NCBI GenBank assembly: GCA_963776665.1
Contig: CAVZNQ010000032.1
Span: 58,989 to 122,988, forward strand
DNA from: Roseiarcus sp963776665
GTDB lineage: Bacteria > Pseudomonadota > Alphaproteobacteria > Rhizobiales > Beijerinckiaceae
DNA length: 64,000 nt
Direction of reading: 5' to 3'
A model generated the notes under the pieces. It made no database searches. It was not told the origin of the DNA and saw only the letters and a program-made list of their open reading frames with translations. The position numbers were made by a program, and so were the translations under genes. Numbering within the stretch: the first letter of the stretch is position 1; every line of letters begins with the position of its first letter. Below, piece after piece: positions 52,234 through 61,755 of the stretch.

Positions 52234-52725
52234 TCAAGGCTCTCGAGGCGGGTTCGCGCGATAGCGGAAATCGCAATGGCTCGCGCCTTTCATGATCGTT
52301 TGGGTTCGGGTCAGTTTGATGCGTGGATCATAGCCCTCGCAGAACGCGCCGTCACGGTCGCAGCTGAGGATGTCGCCGATCGCCCCGAGGCCCATCGCGC
52401 GGTAGGTCTCCGCGTAGCGGCAACGCCTGACGTTGAAATCGAGCACGCCCGGCGCGTCGTCGATGATCTCGATCGTCAGCGCGTCGTCCTTCGTCCATAA
52501 GGGCAAAATCGCCTTGAAAGTCTCGAGGTCCGCTCCATTCGCGGCGCGCGTAGCCATTTCGGCGCCGGCGTCGATCGCCGCGCGCCGAATGGCGCGGCGC
52601 AAAATGTTGCGGGCCTTGTCCGTCCCGACCGCCTCGCACATTTCATCATAGATAGGGGCGATGATCGCGGCCTCGATCCTGCGCCGAGCCAAAATGCCGA
52701 TTTCGCCGTCCTTGCGCTCATCCAT
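52234..52725 (-). CDS. L-2-amino-thiazoline-4-carboxylate hydrolase-like protein
   Basis: 163 residues from the ATG at 52725 (MDERKDGEIGILARRRIEAA). The pattern resembles the ATC_hydrolase family (PF14196): IIAPIYDEMCEAVGTDKARN, WTKDDALTIEIIDDAPGVLD, FNVRRCRYAETYRAMGLGAI, GDILSCDRDGAFCEGYDPRI and TRTQTIMKGASHCDFRYR. Conserved Cys residues (RRCRY, LSCD, FCEGY, SHCDF) probably define the active or metal site. The founding member opens the thiazoline ring in D,L-ATC conversion to L-cysteine in Pseudomonas; most homologues have no proven substrate. The neighbouring VOC gene diverges. Confidence 0.78.
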   Translation of the reverse strand: MDERKDGEIGILARRRIEAAIIAPIYDEMCEAVGTDKARNILRRAIRRAAIDAGAEMATRAANGADLETFKAILPLWTKDDALTIEIIDDAPGVLDFNVRRCRYAETYRAMGLGAIGDILSCDRDGAFCEGYDPRIKLTRTQTIMKGASHCDFRYRANPPREP

Positions 52726-52868
52726 GCCCCGAAAGCCTGCGCCGGGCTCAGGCCGGGTGTCAAATTCCAGCTTTTGACGATTACCGACTTGACAGGCGCC
52801 GTGGGAGACGCGGACTCTGGCGCAAGCTTCGCCCGTCCGTTTTTCGGGCATAAGGGAGGAGGGAACCC

Positions 52869-53267
52869 ATGCCGATCGATCGGATGGATCATTTCACCAT
52901 CCTCACCACCAACACCGAAGCGACGGTCGCCTTTTATTACGACGTGCTCGGACTGACCCCCGGTCCGCGGCCGGACTTCTCGTTTCCCGGCGCCTGGCTT
53001 TACAATGGCGGCAAGGCGGTGCTGCACGTCGTCGAAAAAGCGGTCATTCCGGAGGGCGGCGGGGTTCTCGACCATATCGCCTTCTGGGGCACGGATGTTT
53101 CGGCTTATCTCGCCAAGCTGAAGGCGCGCGGCGTGAAGTACGACCTGAGGCGGCTCCCCCAATCCGGCCACGCCGGTGGCGTGTGGCAGCTTTTCTTCTT
53201 CGATCCGAGCGGCGCTAGGGTCGAGATCGACTTTGCCGCGACGGAAAGCGCCGAGCCGCAGGGCTGA
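52869..53267 (+). CDS. VOC-family protein (glyoxalase-like)
   Basis: A single-module-pair VOC protein of 132 residues. The ATG at 52869 follows GGGAGGAGGG. MPIDRMDHFTILTTNTEATV gives the first metal His, GGVLDHIAFWGTDVSAYLAK the second, and FFDPSGARVEIDF the Glu. It is normal length for a homodimeric VOC enzyme. The substrate is unknown. It shares only 94 bp with the start of kdsA downstream, but there is no functional link. Confidence 0.85.
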   Translation: MPIDRMDHFTILTTNTEATVAFYYDVLGLTPGPRPDFSFPGAWLYNGGKAVLHVVEKAVIPEGGGVLDHIAFWGTDVSAYLAKLKARGVKYDLRRLPQSGHAGGVWQLFFFDPSGARVEIDFAATESAEPQG

Positions 53268-53361
53268 CCGGGTTCAGGCGCAGATTGTCGGCTCGGCCCC
53301 GGGCCTTGCCTTGGAGCCCGTTCTGCCGCTAAGAGCCGCGACGGCAAGCGGGAATTATTCT

Positions 53362-54204
53362 TTGCGCAACAACGCCATCGTTGATGTCGGCCGCGGGCCG
53401 CTCACGGCGCGATTCGGTCCGAAGCTGCCGTTGGCGCTCATCGCTGGGCCGTGCCAGCTCGAAAGCCGCGCCCATGCGCTCGAGATGGCTTCGGCCCTGA
53501 AGGAAATCGCCGAGCGGCGCGCGATCGGCCTCGTGTTCAAATCGTCTTTCGACAAGGCCAACCGGACCTCGGGCTCAGCCGAGCGAGGAGTTGGACTGAA
53601 GGCGGCGCTCCCGATCTTTGGCGAGATCCGCGACACGCTCGGCTTGCCCGTCATCACGGACGTCCACGAGAGCGGCCAGTGCGCGCCCGTGGCCGAAGCC
53701 GTCGATGCGTTGCAAATTCCGGCCTTCCTGTGCCGCCAGACGGATCTATTGGTCGCCGCGGCGCTGACAGGGCGACCGGTCAACGTCAAGAAGGGGCAGT
53801 TCCTCGCCCCCTGGGACATGAAGAATGTGGTCGCCAAGCTCGACGCGGCCGGCGCCACCGATGTCCTGGTCACCGAGCGCGGCGCGAGCTTCGGTTACAA
53901 CACGCTCGTCTCCGACATGCGCGCTTTGCCGATCCTGGCCCGCGAGACTGGCGCTCCGGTCATCTTCGACGCGACCCATTCGGTCCAGCAGCCAGGCGGG
54001 CAGGGGACCGCCTCGGGCGGAGAGCGGGCGTTCGTTCCGGTGCTGGCGCGGGCGGCCGTCGCGGTCGGCGTCGCCGGAGTGTTCATCGAGACCCATCAGG
54101 ACCCGGATCGGGCGCCTTCCGACGGTCCCAATATGGTGCCACTAAGGGAATTGGAGGCGCTCATCGCCGAACTGCAGGATTTCGATCGGCTCGCCAAACG
54201 CTGA
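53362..54204 (+). CDS. kdsA: 3-deoxy-8-phosphooctulonate (KDO-8-P) synthase
   Basis: Condenses PEP with arabinose-5-phosphate to KDO-8-P for the lipopolysaccharide core; 280 residues. No ATG is available in frame near the start, so a TTG at 53362 (MRNNAIVDVGRGPL) preceded by GCGGGA is used. Motifs are LIAGPCQLESRAHALEM, LVFKSSFDKANRTSGSA, VITDVHESGQCAPVAEAVDA, VNVKKGQFLAPWDMKNV, TERGASFGYNTLVSDM and ETHQDPDRAPSDGPNMVPL. The Cys in AGPCQ marks the metal-dependent class, as in Aquifex; metal-independent enzymes have Asn there. An acyltransferase gene follows. Confidence 0.95.
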   Translation: MRNNAIVDVGRGPLTARFGPKLPLALIAGPCQLESRAHALEMASALKEIAERRAIGLVFKSSFDKANRTSGSAERGVGLKAALPIFGEIRDTLGLPVITDVHESGQCAPVAEAVDALQIPAFLCRQTDLLVAAALTGRPVNVKKGQFLAPWDMKNVVAKLDAAGATDVLVTERGASFGYNTLVSDMRALPILARETGAPVIFDATHSVQQPGGQGTASGGERAFVPVLARAAVAVGVAGVFIETHQDPDRAPSDGPNMVPLRELEALIAELQDFDRLAKR

Positions 54205-54288
54205 GCTTTGCGCCGTCAAGGCCAAGCCTGTCATATGGCGGTCGCGTGGGCGGGATAGGCGGAGGGATCGGCCGCGAAAGCGAGTCCA

Positions 54289-55188
54289 ATGGACAAGTAT
54301 CTCTTCAGCTACGCAACCGCGAACGATCCCCCGATCAAGCGGGGGCTGATTCGGCTGGTCGAGAAAGCGACCGGTCAGCCGAAGCTCAAGCGGATGTATG
54401 TGCACAACCAGCGCTTCCCGCGCGCCGACGAGACATTTTGGCAGGCAGCTGTGCGGTCGCTTGAACTCGACGTGCGCTATGAGCCTGACGCGCTCGCCGC
54501 CGTTCCCAAGACCGGTCCGGTCGTGTTCGTCGCCAATCACCCGTACGGCGTGCTCGACGGCATCGTGATGGCGTGGCTCGCGAGCAAGGTCAGAAGCGAC
54601 TTTGTCGTTCTCACCCACATCGTGCTGACGCGGGCGCCGGAAGCGGCCAAGTTCATCCTGCCCGTCGATTTCTCGGGAAACGAGGAAGCCGAACGGATCA
54701 ATCTCGCCTCGCGCGCGGCGGCGCGCGCGCAACTCGAGCGCGGCGGCGCGGTGGTCGTGTTTCCCGCCGGCGCGATTTCAACCACGCCCGACAAGCTCGG
54801 CCTTAAGCCCGCAGTCGACGGGCGCTGGCAGACGTTCGTGTCGCAGCTCATCCAGCGCTCGGAGGCGACCGTCGTTCCGGTCTGGTTCGGCGGCCAGAAC
54901 GGCCGTCTGTTCCAGATTGCCAGTCACCTCAGCCTGACGTTGCGCCTTTCCCTCATCTTCCACGAAGTCAGGACGCGCATCGGCGCGAGCCTCCCGGTCG
55001 TGATCGGGGCGCCCGTCCCCTTTGCCTCGATCGCGGAAATCCGAAACCGGCAAGTCCTCGCCGATGAACTTCGCGCGCGGGTCTATGCGCTGGCGAGACT
55101 TGCTCCGGCGCTCGACAAGCCGCGCCGCGCCGGGCGCGGCCTTTTGCCGCCGCGGCGTGGCGCGCAGCGAGCCGAACGGGCGGCGTAG
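54289..55188 (+). CDS. PlsC-type lysophospholipid acyltransferase
   Basis: A 299-residue 1-acyl-glycerol-3-phosphate acyltransferase family protein. MDKYLFSYATANDPPIKRGL begins a soluble N-terminal part. The catalytic HxxxxD is FVANHPYGVLDGIVMAWLAS, and the substrate-phosphate motif is represented by VVVFPAGAISTTPDKLG, followed by VVPVWFGGQNGRLFQIASHL. It transfers acyl chains to a lysolipid, possibly in phospholipid or ornithine-lipid synthesis. There is no strong transmembrane helix. It starts 84 bp after kdsA and may share its transcript, in keeping with an envelope role. Confidence 0.82.
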   Translation: MDKYLFSYATANDPPIKRGLIRLVEKATGQPKLKRMYVHNQRFPRADETFWQAAVRSLELDVRYEPDALAAVPKTGPVVFVANHPYGVLDGIVMAWLASKVRSDFVVLTHIVLTRAPEAAKFILPVDFSGNEEAERINLASRAAARAQLERGGAVVVFPAGAISTTPDKLGLKPAVDGRWQTFVSQLIQRSEATVVPVWFGGQNGRLFQIASHLSLTLRLSLIFHEVRTRIGASLPVVIGAPVPFASIAEIRNRQVLADELRARVYALARLAPALDKPRRAGRGLLPPRRGAQRAERAA

Positions 55189-55226
55189 AGGGCGTCGGTC
55201 CGCCTGTCGCCGCGCCTGCGCGCTAT

Positions 55227-55691
55227 TCAGCCGCGCCCGCGATAGGGGGCGACGCCCTGCTCGGGCAGCCAGACGCCTTTCGGCAGTTTGCCGCTCTGCC
55301 AGAAGACGTCGATCGGCATGCCGCCGCGCGGAAACCAGTAGCCGCCGATCCTGAGCCAGCGAGGCTTGACGAGGCCCACGAGGTCCTTGCCGATCCGCAC
55401 CGTGCAGTCCTCGTGGAACGCGCCGTGATTGCGAAAGCTCCAGAGGTAGAGTTTGAGCGATTTCGATTCTACGAGCCATTTGTCGGGCGCATAGTCGATC
55501 ACAAGATGCGCGAAGTCGGGCTGCCCCGTCACAGGACAGATCGAGGTAAATTCGGGGGCGGTGAACCGGGCGATATAGTCGGTGTCGGCTTGCGGATTCG
55601 GCGCCCGGTCGAGCGTCCCGGCGTCCGGCGCCGCAGGAATTTGCGAGGGACGTCCGAGATGGGCGAAGGCGGGTTCGGCTTTCTTGTTCAT
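55227..55691 (-). CDS. queF: NADPH-dependent 7-cyano-7-deazaguanine reductase
   Basis: Reduces preQ0 to preQ1 in queuosine synthesis. 154 residues, the short unimodular type I form. The catalytic Cys is in FTSICPVTGQPDFAHLVIDY, the substrate-binding region is VESKSLKLYLWSFRNHGAFH with EDC, and the end IGGYWFPRGGMPIDVFWQSG is conserved. No other queuosine genes are adjacent, and no preQ1 riboswitch was recognised in the short upstream gap. Confidence 0.96.
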   Translation of the reverse strand: MNKKAEPAFAHLGRPSQIPAAPDAGTLDRAPNPQADTDYIARFTAPEFTSICPVTGQPDFAHLVIDYAPDKWLVESKSLKLYLWSFRNHGAFHEDCTVRIGKDLVGLVKPRWLRIGGYWFPRGGMPIDVFWQSGKLPKGVWLPEQGVAPYRGRG

Positions 55692-55729
55692 GGGCCGTGT
55701 TTAGACCCGAAGCCCCTTCCTCCGCGAGC

Positions 55730-55966
55730 TTATTTGTACTGCCCGTGCAATTGCCCGGCGCTGAATTGCGACGAGACATAGCCGCTGAACCGCACGCAGA
55801 CGCCGTTCGCCGCCAGCACGCCGGGATTGCCGGCGATGTCGCATGTCCTGGCGGGTTCGGCCTTCGTCGGCTTCTTGTTCTGAGCGGGCAACTCTGCCGC
55901 CTGCCCGGCGGTCGCGCCGAGGAGCGCAACCGCGAGCGCGCAAGCGAACCAATAACGGACAACCAT
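55730..55966 (-). CDS. Small exported protein resembling a porin N-terminus
   Basis: 78 residues from the ATG at 55966 (an ATG three codons upstream is also possible). The signal peptide MVVRYWFACALAVALLGATA is cut at GQA-AE. The mature part ELPAQNKKPTKAEPARTCDI continues as AGNPGVLAANGVCVRFSGYV and ends SSQFSAGQLHGQYK. The arrangement Cys, about 15 residues, Cys-V-R-x-S-G-Y-V recalls the start of alphaproteobacterial Porin_2 proteins, but the gene stops before any barrel. It may be a relic or a genuine mini-protein. Confidence 0.55.
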   Translation of the reverse strand: MVVRYWFACALAVALLGATAGQAAELPAQNKKPTKAEPARTCDIAGNPGVLAANGVCVRFSGYVSSQFSAGQLHGQYK

Positions 55967-56113
55967 GTGACACATCCTGACGCCGGCCCACCGGAAAGCC
56001 GCCGGCCGAATCCTGAACCGCCAAAGAGGCGAATAGGCGCCATATTGGGCGGCTATGGGGCGGCCGGCAAGCGCCTTTGACGCGAGCTTGCGACTCAGAG
56101 CAATTCACGAGGA

Positions 56114-59100
56114 ATGGGCCAAGACGGAGCGGGAAGCGCGCAAGGCATGGAGATGACGTCCCCTTTTGCGCGCCCTATCACGCGCCAGCCCGTCGCTCCG
56201 GCTTGGCTTGCGGCGGGCGGCGCCGTTCTGCTCGCGGTCGGCTTTTACGCGGCGGTCGGGGCCCTCCAGCCGATCCTTGCCGCGCTGGCGGGCGCCGCGG
56301 GCCTCGCTCTCCTGCGCCGGGCGCGCGCCGAACGCCCGTATTCGGCGGCGCTGATTGCCGTTGACGCCGCCGCCTTCGCCATCTTCGCCGTCCAGCGCAA
56401 CGATTCGATCGGATTCTGGCAGCTGCCGGGACCCTGGGCCGACGTCTGGCGGTTTGATCCGGCCGGGGCGGCGATTGCGCTGATCGTCTACGCTGGCGGG
56501 TCGATCATGGCCCTGATCGGCGGCTTTCGCGGCCTGCGGCTCGTTGAGGCGGTTAGCCTGCTAGCGGTCCCGTTCCTGTTCAACCTGCTCATGACGACCG
56601 GCGCGGACTGGCACATGGCCGAGCTCGGCGCCATGGCGACCGCCCACGCCGGCCTGCCGTTTCCCGCCCAGGTCGCGATTGGGCGTGCGCTCGCCTTGTG
56701 GGCGGTCGGCGAGGCGATGGTGACGATCCTTAGCCTGATCAGCGTCAACCTACTCCCGCAGTCGGCGCGCATCCATGGGCTTTTCGCCCTGAGCGGCGCG
56801 CTTGCGGCCGCGACACCGCTTGTCGCCAATGCGGCGCAGATGGTCGCCCAGCCATTCCTGGCGATTTTTTTCTCGAGCGGCTGCGCCGCGCTGGCGCAAG
56901 GCGGCCTATGGGCGATCGTCTATCTCTTCACCGGCATCACGCTCGACTGGCTTGGCGCCCGCCCGCCGCGATTCGAGACGGCCTGGGAGCACTGGCGAAC
57001 CGGCTTCGTCAAGGGCGCGATTTACGGCGCGCTGTTCATGGCGTTCATCCTCGTCGCGGCTCTCATTTTGCGCGCGCCCGGCGCTGTGACGATTCTCGAT
57101 CGCGCCGCGCTTCTGAGCGGTCCCATCGCAGGCGCGCTTGTCTTTCCGCTCGCCCAGACGATCATGGGCAGCGCCGACGGGACGGCGCCCTTCTTCGGCC
57201 GGCTAAGGCGCGCCTATCGCGATCCGCGCGGGCCCGCGCGCGGGGTCGTTGCGGGTCTCGGCCTGGCGCTCGCCTATCGCGCCGGTCTTGCCGCTTGCGA
57301 CGGCGGCGCGCGTTTTCTGGCGATGGCCGCGGTCGGGGCGGTCTGCTACGGCGGCGTCGATCTGGCTTTCGACGCCTGGAGCGTGATCAAACGCGAGCGG
57401 CGGAAGCTGCAAAGCTGGCGCCTTTATGCTCTGGGCCTCCTGCTCGGCGGTCTCGTCGCCGGCGCGCTTGGATGGTATTTCGACGCCGCCCAAGTCGAAG
57501 TCGTGATCGCCAAATTCTGGGCCTACGCCGATGTCAATTACCGCCTCGACGGGCGTCGCCTCGGCGACTTCACGACCTATCCGATCTTCAACAAATACGG
57601 GATGATCAACCTCGGCGAGGTCGCGGGCGGGGTAAGGCTGTTTTGGGCGGAGTCGGTGGCCGGCGTCATCAACTGGTCGCTCGCGGCGCCGCTCTTCTCC
57701 ATCAACTATGTGCTGCTCGACGCGGCTTTGCGGAGAAGCCTGAGGCCGATCAGGACGCTTCTCAGCCCAAACGGGGTCGAGGGCCTGGTCGAACAGGGCG
57801 TGCGCGTGCTGCGCTGGGGCCTGTGGATGGCCCCGATCATCAACTCGTTTCTGCGCCAGTCGCCGGATCCGACCTGGTACAATCAGGACGGCGCGATCCG
57901 ATCGGGCGTCGCCATCGCAACCGATGCGACCCGGAGCCCGGGCGACTTCAGGCAGTTCAGCCTAACCCTCTTCCTCGGCCTGCTCGCCTACGACTGGCTT
58001 CGCGTCCTGATCTGGTTCGACCATATGGGGCTCAGGGTCGCGACCCTGGTCAACCTGTCCTTTCTCGGCGGCGACCGCGCCGACGAGGCGGCTGCCCGGT
58101 TCTTGGGCCACCGCGGACGCACGCGGGCTATTCCGGACGGGATCCGCCGTTTCGGCACCTGGGCGCCGCTGCTGATTCCCTTCTACATCCCTCGCGGCCC
58201 GGATTGGGACAAGGCCTGGACCGGCGCGGAGACACTCGCGCGCGGCGGCGCTCCGATGCCCGACGCGGTCAGGACGCTCGGCTTCGCCTATGGCGCAGCG
58301 ATCGCCGCGATGGCCGCGGCGGGCGTGGCGGCGGCGGTGAAGGGGCGCGCAAAATCGGGACCGGGTGCGCCCTGGCTCGAAGGCGCGCCGCTCGAGCTCG
58401 GGCGGAGCCCCGATCGTTTCGCTTTCAACAACGGCGCGGTCGGCGTTGAGATTCAGCGCGACGGCCGCGGCGCGGCGTTCGTTTTGGGAGCCGAGCGAGG
58501 CGGCGGCCCGATCGATCTCTTCCGCCGCCCCCTCGATCCGCTGCAGGCGCGCGGCCATTTTTTCTACATCAGCGAGGACAGCGAAGCGCCGTGGTCGATC
58601 GGCTTCGAGCCGGCCCGACGCGCAGGCGACTACCGGATCGAGGAGCCGGGCTTCAATCGGCTTGCGATCGTCAATGCGCTGAACGGGATCGAGGCGCGGG
58701 TGGAGATCGCGCCCGATCCCCGCGCGGCGGTCTTGAGCTGGCGGGTCCGGCTTGAGAACCGGTCCGACCGGCCGCGCCGGCTCCGCCTGACGAGCTTTTG
58801 CGAGATCGCCCAAGCTGAAACCGGGGCTTACGCGAAGGATCTCGATTTTGCCGGCATGCATGTCGAGACCATGTTCGTGCGCCCGCTCAACGCCATTCTT
58901 GCTCGCAACCGGCTTCTGCGTTCGGCGCGGGCCGATCGCGGCGAGACCGCATTTTTTGCCGTCATGCCGGGGGCAGGGACCGAACTCGTCGGCTACGAGG
59001 ATTCCCGCATTCGTTTCATCGGCGAAGGCTCGCTCGCACGGCCCACTGGCTGCGAGCCGTGGCGCTGGCGCAAGCTCGACGACGAAGGCAAGCTATGGAC

Positions 59101-61601
59101 CTTTGATCCGGCGGCGAGTTTCACTCTTGAGGCGATGATTGCCCCAGGCGGCGCAGCCGAAGCGGAATTCATCGTCGGCCGCGCCGACAATGCGGTTTGG
59201 GCCAGCGACCTGATCGCCGCACGCCTCGGCGCAGCGCCTCTGCCGGAGCCGGACTTGCAGCGGCGTCTTTACGAAACCCGGGCCGTCGAGCCGTCTCCCG
59301 CCCTCCATTCGCGATGGCCGTTCGCTTTCTCGGCCGACGGCGCCCGGCTCAGCCTCACCCATCGCACGCCGCGCCCCTGGGCTCACGTAATGGCGAACGA
59401 ACTCGGCATGGCGACGATGGTCTCCAACGACGGCGAGATTTTCTCCGCCTTCGGCAACGCCCGCCAGAACGGCCTCTCCGCCTTCCGATTCGACAGTGTG
59501 ACCGTGGTCCAGCCGGGGCAGGTCGTCTACCTCCGCGACCTCGACAAAGGCGAGACCGGCGCGGCGGGCTTCACGCCGTTCCAGCCCGAGGACGCAACCT
59601 GCGAGGCGACCTATGAGCCGGGGGCGGCGACGTTTGTCACCACACGCGGCGATCTGACGATCGACCACGTCGTTTTCGTCCCGCCCGACTATCCAGGCGA
59701 CATCCGCCTGTTGACCTTGCGCAATAACGGCCCGAGTCCGAAGCGCCTGCGCGTCGCGCCCTTCTTCGATCTTGCGCTGGAGGACAGTCCGAACGCGAGC
59801 GTGGACAAGATCCGCGACGAGACGGTCGGCTCGACGCTCCTTTTCCAAAACCCCAACAACGATTTCGAGCGCGGCTTCGCCTTCGTGGCGACGAGCTTGC
59901 GCGATCCTGCGACCGAGACCGTCCGCGCCCGGTTCTTCGGCGGCCCGGGGCGCAACATCCTGACGCCGGCGATGGTCGAGACGGGCGCGAGCGACGGCGG
60001 CGCGCGCGACGACGGACGGCGCGTGGCGGCCTTCTGCGGCGAGCTCACGATCCCGCCCGGGGGCGAAGCGAAGATCGCGATTGGCTTCGGCCAGGCCCGG
60101 AGCAGGGCCGAAGCACTGAACGCCGCCGCGCGCATCGGCGTCGCCCAGGCGGAAAGCGAGCTTGCCGCGACCCGCGCATCCTGGGCCGAGCGGCTGGGCC
60201 GGGTCGAGATCCGCAGCAACCGGCCGGACTTCGACCGGCTGGTCAACGTCTGGCTGCCCTACCAGCTCTACGCTTCGCGGCTGTTCGGCCGCCTCGGCCC
60301 GAACCAGCTTGGCGGAGCGACCGGCTATCGCGATCAGCTGCAGGATGTGCTGCCGCTGACCCTCACGGAGCCGCGGCTGACGAGGGCGCAGATCGTGCTG
60401 CACGCGAGCCAGCAGTTTCGCGAAGGCGACGTGCTCAAATGGTGGCATCGCGCGCCCGGCGGCGGCACGGGCCTCGGCCAGCGGACGAAGGCCGCCGACC
60501 CGCACCTGTGGCTGCCGTACGTGCTCGCCCGCTACGTCCGCCAAAGCGGCGACCGGACCGTGCTCGATGAGACGACGCCCTTCCTCGAAGGCGAAGCCGT
60601 TCCGGCGCACGAGGACACCTGGATCGTCATTCCGCGCGTCTCGCGCGAGAGCGCGACCGTTTACGAGCATGCGCGCCTCGCGATCGACTTCAGCCTCGCC
60701 CATCTCGGCGCCAACGGCCTGCCCCTCCTGCGCGCCGGCGATTGGAACGACGGCATCGACGCGCTCGGCCGCCGCGATATCGGAACCAGCGTCTGGATGG
60801 GCTTCTTTCTCTTCAACGTGCTCGACGGATTTATTCCCCTCGCGCGCCTGAAAGGGGACGAGACATTCGCCGCCCGCTGCGAGGCGGCGCTGGCCGGGCA
60901 GCGCGAGGCGCTCGAGGTCGGCTGGCGAGGCGACCACTACCTGCTCGACTTCGCCGACGATGGGCGCGAGGTCGATGTCCGCAACGCGATGACGACCGGC
61001 TGGGCCGCCTATTCCGGCGCTTGCGACGACAAACGCGCCCTGGCCGCGATCGAAGGCGGCCTGAAAGGAATCGAGCGGCCGAACCGCGTGCTGCTGCTCG
61101 AGACGCCCTTCTACGAGCATTCCCAGCCCTATCCCGGCCGCATCGCGGACTATCCTCCGGGCGTACGTGAGAACGGCGCGCAGTACAGCCATGGCGCCAC
61201 CTGGATCGTAGACGGCTTCATGCGCTTGGCCGCTCTCAGCCCGCGCCAACGGCGACCTCGAATCGGCGGCTCGCCTGATGGCCCGCGCTTTCGAGATCTT
61301 CGAAAAAATCTCGCCGCTGAGGAAGACCGACCCCGAGAACGTGGCCATTTATGGCCTCATTCCCATCCAGCAGCCGGCCGACATTTACGAGGGTTGGGGC
61401 CACGGCGGGCGAGGGGGCTGGTCGTGGTACACTGGCTCGGCCGCGCGTATGCTGTCGGCGGCCTACGCGCTCATCGGGATCGAGCAGGAGAATGGCCAAG
61501 TCGCCGCCCGCGCCGATCTTTTCGAGCCCAAAGGGGAACTCGAGGTCCACTCGCTGCGCGTCGGCGACTTGACCTGGAGGCGGGACGGCCCGAGGCGCTG
61601 A
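56114..61601 (+). CDS. Very large membrane protein with C-terminal GH94-type glycoside phosphorylase domain, one frameshift
   Basis: About 1830 residues. Residues 1-760 hold many hydrophobic helices (LAAGGAVLLAVGFYAAVGAL, GAIYGALFMAFILVAALILR, WRLYALGLLLGGLVAGALGW) with a long loop FDAAQVEVVIAKFWAYADVN. Residues from about 770 are a GH94-type beta-sandwich and (alpha/alpha)6 barrel like that of cyclic beta-1,2-glucan synthase, with GATGYRDQLQDVLPLTLTEP, WWHRAPGGGTGLGQR, the catalytic region PLLRAGDWNDGIDALG at about residue 1543, and YPPGVRENGAQYSHGATWIV. No GT84 synthase domain is seen. The frame changes near 61240; the second frame carries FEIFEKISPLRKTDPENVAI and GGWSWYTGSAARML to the stop at 61601. 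It likely acts on beta-1,2- or related glucans. Confidence 0.8.
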
Positions 61602-61712
61602 ACCGCAGGCGGGCGCGGCCAACGAGGGCGACTTTGGTCTAAAACCAGTCCGGAACGTTCGGCGCCGCGTTGCAGCAAGGCGCGGTTTCTGGCAAGAGGC
61701 GCCCACAAACTA

Positions 61713-61751
61713 GCCGCGGGAGACCACCCGCGGCCCAACAACGGGCTTTTT
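61713..61751 (+). promoter_or_regulatory. Terminator-like structure in the hppA leader
   Basis: GCCGCGGG (61713-61720) pairs perfectly with CCCGCGGC (61727-61734). GCCC (61733-61736) can instead pair with GGGC (61743-61746), followed at once by five T (61747-61751). The two stems share bases 61733-61734. The T tract ends 4 nt before the hppA ATG, and no Shine-Dalgarno sequence is visible. Confidence 0.45.
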
Positions 61752-61755
61752 CACC

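Noticed and set aside
59093..61348. A 751-codon open frame on the minus strand
   Set aside because: Antisense shadow of the GH94 gene. No family motif or hydrophobic pattern is present, and the true strand has clear catalytic motifs.
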